Under the pieces are notes generated by a model that was not told the origin of the DNA, did no database searches, and saw only the letters and a list, made by a program, of their open reading frames with translations. Shown here in pieces: positions 11,861 through 23,870 of a stretch of DNA of 64,000 nucleotides. Numbering within the stretch: position 1 is the stretch's first letter; every line of letters begins with the position of its first letter. Made by a program: the position numbers and the translations under genes. The DNA is from Umbelopsis isabellina (taxonomy: Eukaryota; Mucoromycota; Umbelopsidomycetes; Umbelopsidales; Umbelopsidaceae). Location of the stretch: positions 62,001-126,000 of the forward strand of contig JAEPQZ010000014.1 in NCBI GenBank assembly GCA_016758905.1, read 5' to 3'.

Positions 11861-14840
11861 ATGTTGACTACCAGCGACTCCAATGCTACTAGTAATCACC
11901 CCAGCCGTGCTGTAGAATCGCTGTCAACCAGTGAAACGCATTCAGAAACCTCTCCGGTACGTACTTCACTTTTGCATTGTCATTAGCTGTCAAAAGTTTG
12001 GGCCGGCCCCCACAGAGCGCCCTACTTGACTTTATGCTTTACTGTAATAAGGCGTTTTTTGGCGGATAATATCTAACTGTCAAAATTTTAGACTTCCACG
12101 TCCCAAACTACACCTCTGCCAAGTGATGGAGATATCGAGCCAGTAGATGATTTAATTACTGCTTCCATGAAGAAAGAGGAAGAAGAGCTAGCAAAGGCCA
12201 CAGAAGAAGAGGAGACCAATGCTTTGGCTAAAGTAAGGATCAATAGAATTGTTGTACGATGATGATCAACTTTCTAAATTGACTGTAATTGAAGGCTAAA
12301 CAAGAATTCGATACCAACGTACGCGAGAATCGTTTAAAGAGTTTACATTTCCTTTTGGAACAATCGTCTGCCTATGCTACAATATTAGGTCAGAGAATGG
12401 AGAAGCAGAAGGAAGAAGCTAGAGAAAAAACTGCCAAAGCTTCAGCAAAGCCTGAGAAACAAGAACAGGAGCCGCCCAAGCAGCCAGAAGCCCCAGTGTC
12501 TCGATCGACACGAAGTGGCGAGAAGGCGGTGTCAACTCCAGCTACCAAGACTCGCAAAGCCAATGCCTCTGACGCCAAAAAGCGAAAAGCTAAGGAGAAT
12601 GAATACAATTTAGAAGATTACATTGATGGCGATGATCTCAAGCGTAGAAAAGTAGGCGAGAACAATATCGATGACGCTATTCGCGCAGACAAAGAGGCCG
12701 CAAAAGCAGCCGACGAGCAGCGAACAAAGCCCTCTGCAACCGCACAACAGCCTGCTCTAGTCACTGGAGGTATTCTTCGGGATTACCAATTGGCTGGTGT
12801 TGAATGGCTCATCACCTTATGGGAGAATGGGCTCAACGGCATTTTGGCTGATGAGATGGGTCTTGGAAAGGTATTTTTTAAGTCGATCAGGTTTCAAAAA
12901 TAATGCATACTTCTCGCTAACACTTTGAAAAGACACTTCAAACTATTTCATTCATTGCTCATCTAAAAGCTATGAATGTATCAGGACCGTATCTCATCTG
13001 TACTCCACTCTCTACTTTGGCTAATTGGGTGCAAGAATTCCACCGCTTTACTCCTGGTATTAACGTACTTCTATACCACGGAACCAAGGAAGAGCGACAG
13101 CACATGATCAATCGCAAAATGCAACCCAAGAAACAACAGCAACAAGACTTCCCCGTTATTGTGACAAGTTACGAGATTGTAATGAACGATAGAAAATTCT
13201 TACAACGCTATTCATGGAAATACATTGTGGTTGATGAGGGACATCGAATCAAGAATTTGAACTGCAGGCTAATTCACGAATTGAAAAGTTTTAAGAGTGC
13301 CAATAGATTGTTATTGACCGGCACACCACTTCAAAACAGTCTTGCTGAGCTTTGGAGTTTGCTCAACTTCTTGCTCCCTGAGATCTTTAACGACTTGGAT
13401 ACATTTCAGTCATGGTTTGACTTTTCCGACATGAGTAAGCAAAGTGGTCGTGACCGAATTATGAAAGAAGAAGAGGAAGACAATGTGGTGTCCAAGCTTC
13501 ATATGATTCTACGACCATTTCTGTTGCGACGTCTCAAAGTGGATGTGGAGAAATCATTGCCCAGGAAAAAAGAGTACCTACTTTATGCCCCTCTAACCAA
13601 GCCGCAGAAGGAATTGTATGATGCTATCATTAAACGGGATCTGAGAAAATACCTAGTAGCTCAGATGACAAGCACTGACAACAACAAGGAAGATGATTTT
13701 GAAATAAGTGATGAGACCAACGGCCCTCGAAGGTCTAAGCGTGGTACTCAGCCCAACACTTACAAAGACGTGGGAGATCGTGAGTTCTTCAGTGGGAAGG
13801 AGAACCAAAAGGAGGAAGCCGCCGCCGTTGATAATGAAGCTCTCGGCAAAAAGCACGAGCTGTCGAGTGTGCTAAAGCAAGTCAACGGCTTGCATTTACA
13901 AAACATCGTTATGCAACTTCGCAAAGTCTGCAACCATCCATTTTTGTTTGATTGGCCAATAGATCGAGCCACCAACCAACCCATACTTAACAACGAGCTT
14001 GCTGCTCAATCCGGTAAAGTGTTGCTTCTAGATCGACTATTGACGGCACTATTTGAACGTGATCATAAAGTCTTGGTTTTCTCGCAAATGACCAAAATGC
14101 TGGACATTTTGGAGGATTGGGCCACCGAGCTCAAGGGCTGGCCAATCTGTCGTTTGGACGGCAGCGTTTCCCAGGAGGAAAGACGTCAACAGATTGCTCA
14201 CTTCAACGATCCGGACAGCAACGTCCGTTTATTCTTATTATCTACTCGTGCCGGTGGTCTAGGTATTAACTTGACTGCCGCCGACACTGTGGTGATCTTC
14301 GACAGCGACTGGGTAAGTTCTTTGCATTCGAGAGAAAGGCTTCATATGTCTTGATGTAGAAAAATTTCATCTTCTAATGATCATTCCATCTTGCAGAATC
14401 CTCAAATGGATCTCCAAGCACAAGATCGCGTACATAGAATTGGTCAGACCAAGCCTGTGCTAATTTATCGATTTATTGCCGCCAACACTGTAGAGGCCAA
14501 GATCTTGGAACGAGCCACCGCCAAAAGACGTTTAGAGAAATTGGTCATTCATAGTAGCAAGTTCCGAGCTCCTGTGGCGAGTTTGTCGGCCGGTGAGAAA
14601 AAGGAGCGAGAGACTTCTTTGCGAGAGCTTGCTGATATCCTGGCTTCTGAGGATGGCGAGCAAGTTCAGATCGTAGCCCAGGGCGACAAAGTTGTCTCGG
14701 ATGAAGATTTAGAGAAGCTTTTGGATCGTTCACCAAAGGTGTTTGATGCCGAGAACTCGACATCCACCGGTCAATTTAGAGAAATCGATACAAATGAGTT
14801 GCGTGATTCCAAAAACGAAATACTAGCTACTAGGATGTAA
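11861..14840 (+). CDS. SNF2-family chromatin remodelling ATPase, LSH/HELLS (Irc5) type
   Basis: Five exons: 11861 to about 11957, one near 12092-12232, one from about 12294 to 12870, 12933-14312 and 14397-14840. An acidic/coiled N-terminus leads into the SNF2 core: [21 protein letters not shown] (Walker A, split by an intron after GlyLys), [10 protein letters not shown] (DEAH-like box), [10 protein letters not shown], then a charged insert, then the helicase C half with [43 protein letters not shown] and [10 protein letters not shown]. The [12 protein letters not shown] and SWFDFSDM segments and short C-tail fit LSH/HELLS (DDM1 in plants, Irc5 in yeast) better than ISWI or Snf2. It would slide nucleosomes in the nucleus, with roles in DNA repair and silencing known for the family. 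The start gives an in-frame Ser/Thr-rich leader. Confidence 0.9.
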
Positions 14841-15072
14841 ACCACACCGGTCCTTTTCCATTTTCTAATTCTGTTTCATCTCTTTTCTTTATCGCATAAT
14901 ATCCATATCGTTTAATCTGCTACGCCAAACCTCTGTAGCTAAAAGATTATAACAAAGCAATCCATTGAATTACAAAAGAAAATAAAATTCGCATTTTTTG
15001 ATCCACAATAGAAGCTATCACCCATCCCATTAGAGTATTCGAGTACAATATCTCTTCCTGCATCGCTCATTA

Positions 15073-17125
15073 TCAATCAGCCGTAAGACTTGGACAGATT
15101 GAGTGAGCTGTATGAATAGTCCAGAACCATGCTGTGATCTCTGAGGCTGAGAAGGTATCCATTTCTTTCCAGATGAATACCATGATACAAGCGAATGTGT
15201 CCCGCGATAGACCAAGCCAAGCTACTAACCAGACTGCTGACAACAAACTCACAGCGAATTGAACCCGAATGCCTTGCAGCAACACAAGTATCGGTGTGAG
15301 CCATGTCACCACAATGGATATGGTTGCGACCAAAAGTGCCAAAAGGCTGTTTGAAGGAAACAAAGAGGACCATAGCTTGAATGGCAGCCTGTCAAGTTCC
15401 TGCCAGGCTTGCTGCAGTTGGCTCTCAAATTGAGTAGTCATGTTGTGTATGGCCATATTCGCTTGTGCAATAGTGGTGTTTAGGTCTTGTAGAAGCTCCT
15501 GTTGTTGTCCCTAAAAATGAACCGGTCAGCAAAAATATTTATAATTTGCATCTCTGTGTAGACTAATCACCTCTAAGCTCTGAAGCATGCCTTCAACTTC
15601 TTTGAATAATGACCAAACGCTCTCCGTTTGATCAAAGACCTCATTAGTGTACAAAGCAAGATCGTCCATTACCTGGGATATGACATTAGGAAGCCCACTT
15701 TAGCAAATTTATAGTATCCAGCTCAAGTGCTTGCCTGATCGACGGATTGTCTCTTCTTGTCCATTGCATTGACCACTTGGTCTATGGCGGTATCTACCAA
15801 TTGCTCTGCCAAATGACCATATTCATCGGTCAATTGGGCGATAGTTAGTGCCAAAGATTGGACTTGCATCTGAGCACGAGCTAGCTCATAGCTTTGATAC
15901 TGAACATGTCTCTTCAGTACCAGCCACTAGTAATGAGTAACAGCCAAGTTATGCTTAGCTATTCATTCTCTTGCTCCTTTACATTATTTTCTTCTAAAGA
16001 GCTCTCGAGCACTGTTTGTATCTTTTGTAGACGTTGTACAAATTCTCGATCTTGCTTTTGCTTTTGTAACAACTCTTTTTGCTGGTATCTCAATATCTCG
16101 TAATTGATCAACTGATTCGCTGTGATATTCTGATGCAGTCGTTGTAGTAACTCTAGTCGGTATTATTGATAGCGATGCAAAATTTGAGAGAACTGTCCAT
16201 TTGTAGCTTTGCAGCTGTAATGCATGAAGTATAATTGACTGTACCTCGCTCAATTGAGTGTCGCATAGCATAACAGATAGACACTAGTAAGCAGGTTAAG
16301 TACTGTGCCCTTTTATTTTCGCAGATGCGTCTCGGTCAAAATACACTTGCCCACTTGACGAAGGTACCCTAAGCAAATTAGATGAAAATCAATATCCAAT
16401 TCGATTACTCACTACGTGCATGCAACGGTATCTAAAATAGCACTCTATTCTTACCGCTATACGATGTCCACCATTGAGGAACTTGCGCCAACGACCTGAC
16501 ATAATGAGTTATTGAATTAGACTTCCCTAACTTAGCGAAATGCTTGATACATACGATACGCAACCAAGTAGCAATTGCTCGTCAGATGTTGTAGTGCAGA
16601 TAGTGGGTAGAGAATGGTTAGCGGTTCTCAATTCACAGTCAGTTAGAGCTACAGCATCTGGTTTTATATATGAGTTAAGGTATGGAATCGATGTGACAAA
16701 TCAGAAACTGGAATACCAAATGACATTGAACTTTGAGTACTGCGCGTGTCTGTATTGCATTGCAACCATGCTGGAGTGAGGCAGTCGCGTCCTGGAAGCA
16801 ATCGCCGCGAGCGCGTAAACGTTCTAAAGTTGCTGTTGCTATATGTAAACGCACTGCATACATGCTATCATTTCTATACTGGAGCCGCTACACTCTCACC
16901 TAATCCATGATCAATTGAAATTTTCTCGTTTGGATCCGGGATGTAATACTGGTCGACCCAGGCTGTGGCCAGCAGCATGAGTTTATTGTACGAGAATACA
17001 AACCATGGCAACCTTGGCTACTCACCATCGTCTTTTGCCTTGATGGCCCCTCGTCTATAAAGATCGATGCGTAGGAGCGCAGTCACTGCTATGCCAAGAG
17101 CCGCCATAACAGAGTATATATGCAT
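15073..17125 (-). CDS. Kar5/GEX1/Brambleberry-type nuclear fusion (karyogamy) protein
   Basis: About ten short exons on the minus strand join in frame. The start is an ATG at 17125 giving a hydrophobic signal-like leader (MAALGIAVTALL). Family motifs appear in order: ATATLERLRARGDCFQDA, then QYAVALTDCELRTANHSLP, PQWWTSYSGYLRQV, ICYAMRHSIERELLQRLHQN, a long coiled coil rich in Gln, and two C-terminal membrane helices (LLALLVATISIVVTWL, FAVSLLSAVWLVAWLGL). These are the cysteine-rich domain and membrane end of Kar5/GEX1/Brm, which fuses nuclear envelopes after cell fusion. Two introns look like GC-AG types (donors at 16350 and 15734). A stop that seems to interrupt the coiled coil near 16165 lies inside an intron when GAGCGAG is joined to AGTTACTA. 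The exon model is mine; the family call is strong. Confidence 0.82.
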
Positions 17126-17475
17126 GGTTTAAGAGAGAAAAGAGAAATAACGAATATCAATGATGGTGCTTCTGTGACTCTCATAGCACTGTGCAAATGA
17201 TATATTATGGTGATGGTTTGTGGTGATGGTGCATTCTGGGGGGGGGGGGTTTTTATTGGCTCGCGAGGGCAGTTTCTTCTCAATTGCAGTGATAGTAAGG
17301 TACAGGTGTCTAAAATGCTGTTATGAGACGGAAAATATCGAAAATTTGATACAATTGTAATGATAAAATGGGAATTAGACATAACAAAAAGGTGAAAAAA
17401 GAAAGATGGTGTAAAATAGACAGACAGAAAGATGGGTGGTGGGTGGGTCAAATGAATCAAGAAGCAGAAAGCCGA
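17126..17475. other. Intergenic region with a G10 run
   Basis: Between the Kar5 start and the end of the kelch-kinase gene, both on the minus strand. It holds a run of ten G at 17238-17247 and otherwise no feature; it probably contains the Kar5 promoter. Confidence 0.35.
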
Positions 17476-20400
17476 CTAATCATCATTGGGAAGTGTATCA
17501 TTGGTGACAACATGAGCTGTCTGAGGGAGCACACTGTTTACAACATCGACCGTGTGTCGCATACCACGCTGACTTGGAGTTCGATGAGGGAGTTGCTGTG
17601 CCTGCCGTAGATAGGTAGAACGCTGAAAACAAAGACATGATCAGTTACATACATATATCGAGTGTTATAGGCCGACAGTGTTTGTGGAAGTTACTTACCA
17701 GCACCGAGGCAACATCGTTTCGCTTGGCTGGATCTCGGCTGAGGAGATTGCGTATCAATGATCGAGATTGGGTGTCTTGAACAAGACTATCCAGATCAGG
17801 TATGACTAATTCAGTCTCGTTGTTCCAACGTAGACCATTGTTAAGAGCAGGTGTAGAGCTGGATGGATGCGAGATAAAGTGGAGTATAGTGGAGTCGGTG
17901 ATGTTATTAGGGAAGAGAGGGCTACTCGTCTCCAATTCGTAAAGCACGCATCCAAGAGCCCACATGTCGACACTGGCGGTAGCAACCACACCATTGGCAC
18001 CTTCCAATCCATAGGTCGTAGCACGAGCGACTTCTGGTGGACAGTAACGTGGAGTAATGACCCCTACAAGCTCTTCACCAATAGTTCGGCTGGCCTCAAA
18101 ATCAATCAACTTCCAGTGGCCATTGCGGCGATTATGCATGATATTGCTGGGTTTAAGATCACAAAATGCGATACCTCGAGAGTGACACCAACCAAGGGAC
18201 TCTGCAATTTCTTTGATAATGCCATGTGCATTGGGTACTTTGCGCTTGTTACGGCGAGCATGGCGTATGACAGATCCCAAAGTCTCATCAAGGCACTCCA
18301 TCACAGTGGCGTATTGCACATTCTCCTCTTCTTGATTATGAATAGCCATATTCTTGGAATCCTGAATGGTCAAAACTTCCACCAGTTCCACCACATACGG
18401 TGACCGAAGCTTCATCAACGTACGACACTCACGTTCCCAGGCTTCGCGTCTGCCAAACCATTTAATTGAGCGTGGTATGTGCGTATCCGATGTTTGAACA
18501 AAAATCACACTGTTCAACGGTCCGTCAATGGTGGGTCTTTCCGGATCTCCCTTGTATCGTTCAGGTAAACTTGAAATGAAATGAACTGTTGCTTCTGATG
18601 GAGTTTTGGGCTCGTTCTCGGGTGTAGAAAGAAAATCAGAGCTAGATTGATTGCCACTGTCAGGCATCAGGCTATCTCGTGGGGACTCTATAATCACTTC
18701 ACTGTTATCATGAATACTGCCTAGGGTGGCAAGCATGTCTAAAGGACTGACAGCTCGGTATATGTCGCTACTACCTGCACCGGCAGGACCAGATCCTGAA
18801 AGATTTGGAAGTGATACGTTGGGAGGAGTAGCCGGTCTGGCAACCGGAACACTGGAATGTTGGTGATGTGTAAGGGGGATACTGCTTCGACTTAGATGTT
18901 TGGATGCATATAAAGCCGCGCTGGGAGATGATGAAGTAGTAGCAACGCTGAAATGACGACTAGACCCTGATGGAGGAATGTATCGAATAGGCGGTGGACC
19001 GTCACCATTGAACGACAGCGAGTCGGCAAATGTCCAAGCTTCGTCGTCGTCCACAGGTGCATTGTTGTGAGGTGATGTAGTAGCATTATCATGGTCAGAG
19101 TGCTTAGCCATAGCATGAGTTATCAAAACAGGCGCTGCCATATCACTCATGGTATTCATACTACTTCGGAATACTTCCATACTGCTACTAAGCGGTGCGC
19201 CTTCGTGTGTACTTGGAGCCTGACTGTGTCGCTTGTCGATCATAACACTATGATCCTGATGAGGAGACTTTACAATTGTAGAATACTCATTGGGTTTTTG
19301 TCGTTCATAGCTGTCAAACTCATTGGGCGTCTGTCCTGGACCCTGCAACGACATTTGTCTCGAGGCAGCGTTTGACCCTCTTTCCAACAATATCTTTCGG
19401 CCCGATTCGTGTGAACCGCGACTCATAGCTTCTGAGTCGCTGTTCATGATGGGCGGTATCATCTCCAGTACGCCTGTTAGCATCCGTGAGTTACGATCTC
19501 CTAACTCCGATACTGTACCCATTCTGCCCAGCGAATCATTGTAACTGCTTAGTGTCCATGCCGCTGAATGACGATTACTGCCATTCATCAAATGGTTGGA
19601 AGCGGTGTTCTCAGTCATACCATACGAACCATTGTTAGTCTCCGAGAGGTTCTTGCTACTATTGTTGTATGAACCAGGGGGCATGCCCTCTTGAACAAAC
19701 ACCTCCTTATCCGTTACAATGTATTTCGAGTTTTTACGACGGCGATAGAAGAAAATGCCAGCTATCACAGCAGCAATGAGAACACTACCGCCCACAACTG
19801 ATCCAGCTATGATAGGTGTTGTGTTGGTAGTTGAGCTACCAGGTGGTGGAGTTGCAGTGTTGGAAGGGCCAACAGCTGCACTAGAAGACGTAGCAGAGGC
19901 ATAGCCAGTGACGGGTACAGACGACCACGTCCAATTACTAGTAGATAATACATACATATTTTTATCATTGGTTGCGCTTGGACCCCATCCACCAAAGAAA
20001 TATATATTTTGCGTCGAAGAATCCAATACAGCCGAGTGACCTGCCAAGCCGTTTAAAGTTATAATTCAATCAGCAACGCATTTATTCAAACTAAATAAAA
20101 CTTACCCATGCGGTTGCTTGGCCCGTTCGATTTATTCGTGTCTTGCCTTGACCAATTCAAAGCAGGCCATGCCGAGGCGTCTAATATCCATACATCGTTA
20201 TCTATAGGCTGCGTGGTGCCTCCGCCGTATATAATGGCCTTGTCATTCAAACAAGTAGCAGTATGTAATCGCCGTGGACCAGGTGACGCTCCAGCCACCG
20301 AATTGACGTTGTATTTGAGATTCCAGGTACTTGATCCCAGGTTGTATATATTCACATCACTCAAAACTTCATTGGCATTTCCTGTGGAACTACCACCAAA

Positions 20401-21287
20401 TGTGATAATACAGTCACATTTAGGCAAATAACAAGACGCATGGTCTGTTAACGCCGGGCCATTTGGCTGTTGACTCCATGTGAAGGAATTGGCGTCCAAA
20501 GACGATAGAGTATTTTGTACTGAATTGGATTCTATCATACCATTGACATCAACTGAAGAGCCACCATATGAATAGATGGTGTTATTTACAATGACAGCAG
20601 TTGAGGCTTGAGTGCGAGTGGGCGGTTGTACTTCTGGGATTGAAATAGGTCAGTGCTGACAGATAATAGAAAACACAAGAAAAAGAATGAAAGCGCTTAC
20701 GGGGTGTAGGAAAGCTCCAAGACCAGGCCGTGGTATCTAACATCTGAAGTGTACCTGGGTAGCCTCCACCAGTGGTATTACTGACCAACGCTAGCAACTG
20801 ACCCTGACTAGGCACGCTGACGGCTGGAAACAACACTTGTGGCAATAGTGTTCCAGAAGAATTTTGCATGATTGGTTGAGGATTATACCACGAACCATTC
20901 ACGTTCCATACCCAAATATCATCTGAACCGGTCAAGCTACCCGAATAATTTGCTGAAGCGTCCTTGACTCCACCATAAACGACAACATACGGTGGCACGT
21001 AGACTAAATAAAAAAATAGTTTCAGCCGTGCTGCGCTCCCAGATAAGATAAAAGTCATGTCAAAAGTGAGTGGTGGCCTTACCTGACGCGTGGCCAGCTC
21101 TCCACGGAACGTTAGTGTTCGGAAGACCCAGTTGTTGATTGAATGGCAGTGATTGCTGAGCCATGCATTCAAGCTTAAGGTAAAGGGAAAAACAACAGAT
21201 AAAATATAATCAGCCAGCCAGCTTGCGTTAGGGTGGAAAAACTCACAAATCAATAAATAGGAAATGGTGTGTAACCTTAGCCACCAT
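17476..21287 (-). CDS. Receptor-like protein: extracellular kelch repeats, one TM helix, cytosolic protein kinase
   Basis: Exons on the minus strand give a protein of about 1,150 residues. The N half has kelch repeats (PWRAGHASVYVPPYVVVYGG, STAVIVNNTIYSYGG, DHASCYLPKCDCIITFGG, LHTATCLNDKAIIYGG, AGHSAVLDSSTQNIYFFGG), a beta-propeller in which galactose-oxidase-like folds occur. Then a Ser/Thr linker, a TM helix (IIAGSVVGGSVLIAAVIAGIFFY) followed by RRRKNSK, a long Ser-rich linker, and a kinase domain: IKWFG (Lys), CDLKPSNIM in place of HRDLKPEN, LIDFEAS in place of DFG, PPEVARATTYG, DMWALGCVLYEL. Catalytic Asp residues remain. The last exon (17476-17622) supplies the tail after RNDVASVL and ends in TAG. 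The N-terminal exon is uncertain: ATG at 21287 or at 21164. Known family context: kelch-kinase fusions occur in early-diverging fungi; ligand unknown. Confidence 0.8.
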
Positions 21288-21316
21288 GGAATTTTTATTA
21301 TTATTTTTGTAAATTA

Positions 21317-21804
21317 TTATAAGCCGTCTCGCTCTATACAGCTTTGAATCATTCCAACTGTAGTAGCCTCGTACTCCAGCAACTGAACATCACCTTGTTC
21401 GTCCACCACGGTATGGGGCTGCACATAGATGCGTTGAGGTAGTTTTTTAGCCAGGACAATGTCGCGATATGTCTGCCACTTTTCAGGCACCGTTGTCCAT
21501 TTTTGATAAAATTCAGTGCCAGCCTGCTCATCAGCTGTTGCTTTGTAAACCTGCAATTTGTTCAAGAAGTCTGCAATGGCCGGCACGCCTACCGATCTAA
21601 TTTTAGTTTGATCAAGATGGACCCGCATATTGGTATTATCTTCAATGAAGTCAATGTGGACAAGGCCAGCTTCCAGCATCACTTGTAGTATAGCATAACG
21701 CGCTTGGCAATGTGCTTGTCCCCACTGGTTGGATTAGCAGTGGCAAAAAAAAGTGTAAATGCGTCAGTTTTAAAAATAATCATTTTCTTGTCACACGTCT
21801 GAGG

Positions 21805-21839
<35 letters not shown>

Positions 21840-23772
21840 GTTCATTCACAAATAGACGCCCAAAATACCATATCACATCTTATAAAAAAAAAGAAATGGT
21901 GGAAATTTTTACCTTTTTGGCTTGTGGGTCATAATGCTCCAACGCGTTCAAGCCCGCCACCGCCATATTGAGATAACTTGTGACGATGGCATCTTCAGCT
22001 TCTTGTCCATGATGACCAAAGATAGCCTGAATATCCAAGTGAGGGATGAGAACCATGGCAATGGCTTCAGCACGACACTCTTCATAACTAGAAGCAATAG
22101 TCTTGAACACCGAATTGAAATTTTGTCCAGGCTTGTACCAGTGTTGGATAGCTTCATTGGTCAAGGGGTTGATGATTTGATCATCAAAGTTGCGTTTGCC
22201 GTTGGCGTCTTCCGTGAACAAGATGCCTGTGCCATGACCTAATTCATGGGTACCGACTTGAACTTGGAAGGCAGCGTTACGATATTTGACATAGGTGTCA
22301 TAAATATCATCTGGGATGAACGGGTACCGAATAGTCGGAGCATGGGCTGTCATTACATTGCCCAGCGATACGTTCTTAGATCCCATGACTTGGGTAATAT
22401 CTGAGTAATTGGGAATATTGATACCGGCGGGAATACCAGCCACAGCGAAATTGAGAACTTCTAAAGATGTAAAGTCAGGGACCATATCAATGGCAGTGCG
22501 CTCAAAGGTTTTGGGCCAAGGCAGCCTGGAGATGAATTTAGGAGCATCCTTTACAAGGTTTTCAAACTTGGTGGTTTGGCTTTTGTTGACCATAGCAACA
22601 AATCCTTCCCATTCAGCTCGTACACCTTGAGGATCACGATAGGTTTCAATAAATCCAATGTTGGTCTCAACGACTGGTCCAATATCACGAAGCCAGTGTC
22701 GTTGAGATTCCTTGTGCGCATCTATTGAACCAGTTTCAAAAGATTCGAAATAATTCTTTAGCATAGCCTTTTGATGCTCGTTAGCAACATAAGACTGAGC
22801 TTCTTTAATGTTCTTGGCCACCTCGGTCATGTATTCTTTAAAATCGCCATACACGATCTTAAGGCTAGTGCCGTCTGGCAATGTATGGGTTTTAGGATCC
22901 TGGGAAACAGCTGAAGCGATCAACAGTTGCAAACCATTGTCATCTTTGATAATTCTGGAAGGTAAATATATAGTTATCAGTATTACTGGCACAGAGAGAG
23001 AGAGTGGGAGAGAGCTCACAAAATGGATTATTGTAGCCGCAGGTACCTGGTATTCAAAACATCTAAGCCAATGCTTTCACAATAATTTTGTACAAGGGTA
23101 ATTTCAGCCTTGGTGACATTGGAACTATAGTATCCTGAAACATGTCCGTCTTCGTGATAGCCAAGCAGCGTCTTGGCGCTTGGCTCAATGCCAAAAATTT
23201 CATCCTTGGTATTTTGCCACAATTTCAGAGCCTTCTCACGCTGAGCTGACACATCAACAATTCGGTCAATGTCTTCAGCTGACAGCCGAGGAATGAACTT
23301 GCGATCACCAAAAGAACGATAATTGCCCATATTACCCAGGAACTGGGCCGAGTATTGCAAAAAGTCATCAAAAGCGTCTTGGGATAGACCGCTAAATATA
23401 AAAAAAAAGGTTCAATCAGATAAAAATTTCGCAGGGACAATAGAAAATCAATGTATGAACAACGAACCTGTCCTTCTGTAGCTTGTCAATATTGACCATT
23501 TTGCCTTGCTCGGTAGTGAAGACGGTCATTAGGAAGTCGTAAATGTCAGGGCAGCGGGGACTAACTTGAGCCAGTATAATGCGAGACCCGGCGAATGCAG
23601 CTTTTGACATGTAATGGGCATAGAGCTTCTCGGATTTGGAGAGCTGCTCAAAGTAAGTCTTGGCCTCCAAGCGAGCAATAGCTGCTTGACGATCAGCGAG
23701 CAATGAAGAAGACATGAAGCGTGAAAATAACCGGTTTGTAGATTTACAAAGAGAGGAGGCACGAATAAACAT
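21317..23772 (-). CDS. Dipeptidyl peptidase III (M49 zinc peptidase)
   Basis: Exons on the minus strand join to about 680 residues, the normal DPP III length. DPP III removes dipeptides from peptide N-termini. Motifs: LGNMGNYRSFGDRKFIPR, HVSGYYSSNVTKAEI, IPNYSDITQVMGSKNVSLGN, the zinc site and EECRAEA (22066-22083 on the plus strand), which matches the conserved EECRAE. The zinc site reads VQVGTHELGHGTGILF (22234-22248), so it is five residues (HELGH) where animal and yeast enzymes have HELLGH. The N-terminus (MFIRASSLCKSTNRLFSRFMSSS) is basic and looks like a mitochondrial presequence; a second ATG 19 codons on would give a cytosolic form. The penultimate intron (21725-21912) holds a (CA)n tract. 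Confidence 0.92.
21806..21838. repeat. (AC)n dinucleotide microsatellite
   Basis: About 16 uninterrupted AC/CA units inside an intron of the DPP III gene. Likely polymorphic between strains. Confidence 0.9.
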
Positions 23773-23870
23773 GCCTTTAGTTTTCCTTTTATATAACCCA
23801 AAAAAAGCCCTCTTCTAACAAAAGTGATTTCTTGCTATGCCAGGGATTTTTTGACTAATTAAGTATTTTA

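Noticed and set aside
16150-16250. Apparent in-frame stop in the Kar5-like coiled coil
   Set aside because: It falls inside an intron from GTACAG to GACTAG; joining across it restores the family motif SIERELLQRLHQN.
17238-17247. Run of ten G as a quadruplex signal
   Set aside because: One run only, not four spaced runs; homopolymer length may also be a sequencing artefact.
21806-21838. AC repeat as a possible functional element
   Set aside because: Simple intronic microsatellite with no sign of more.
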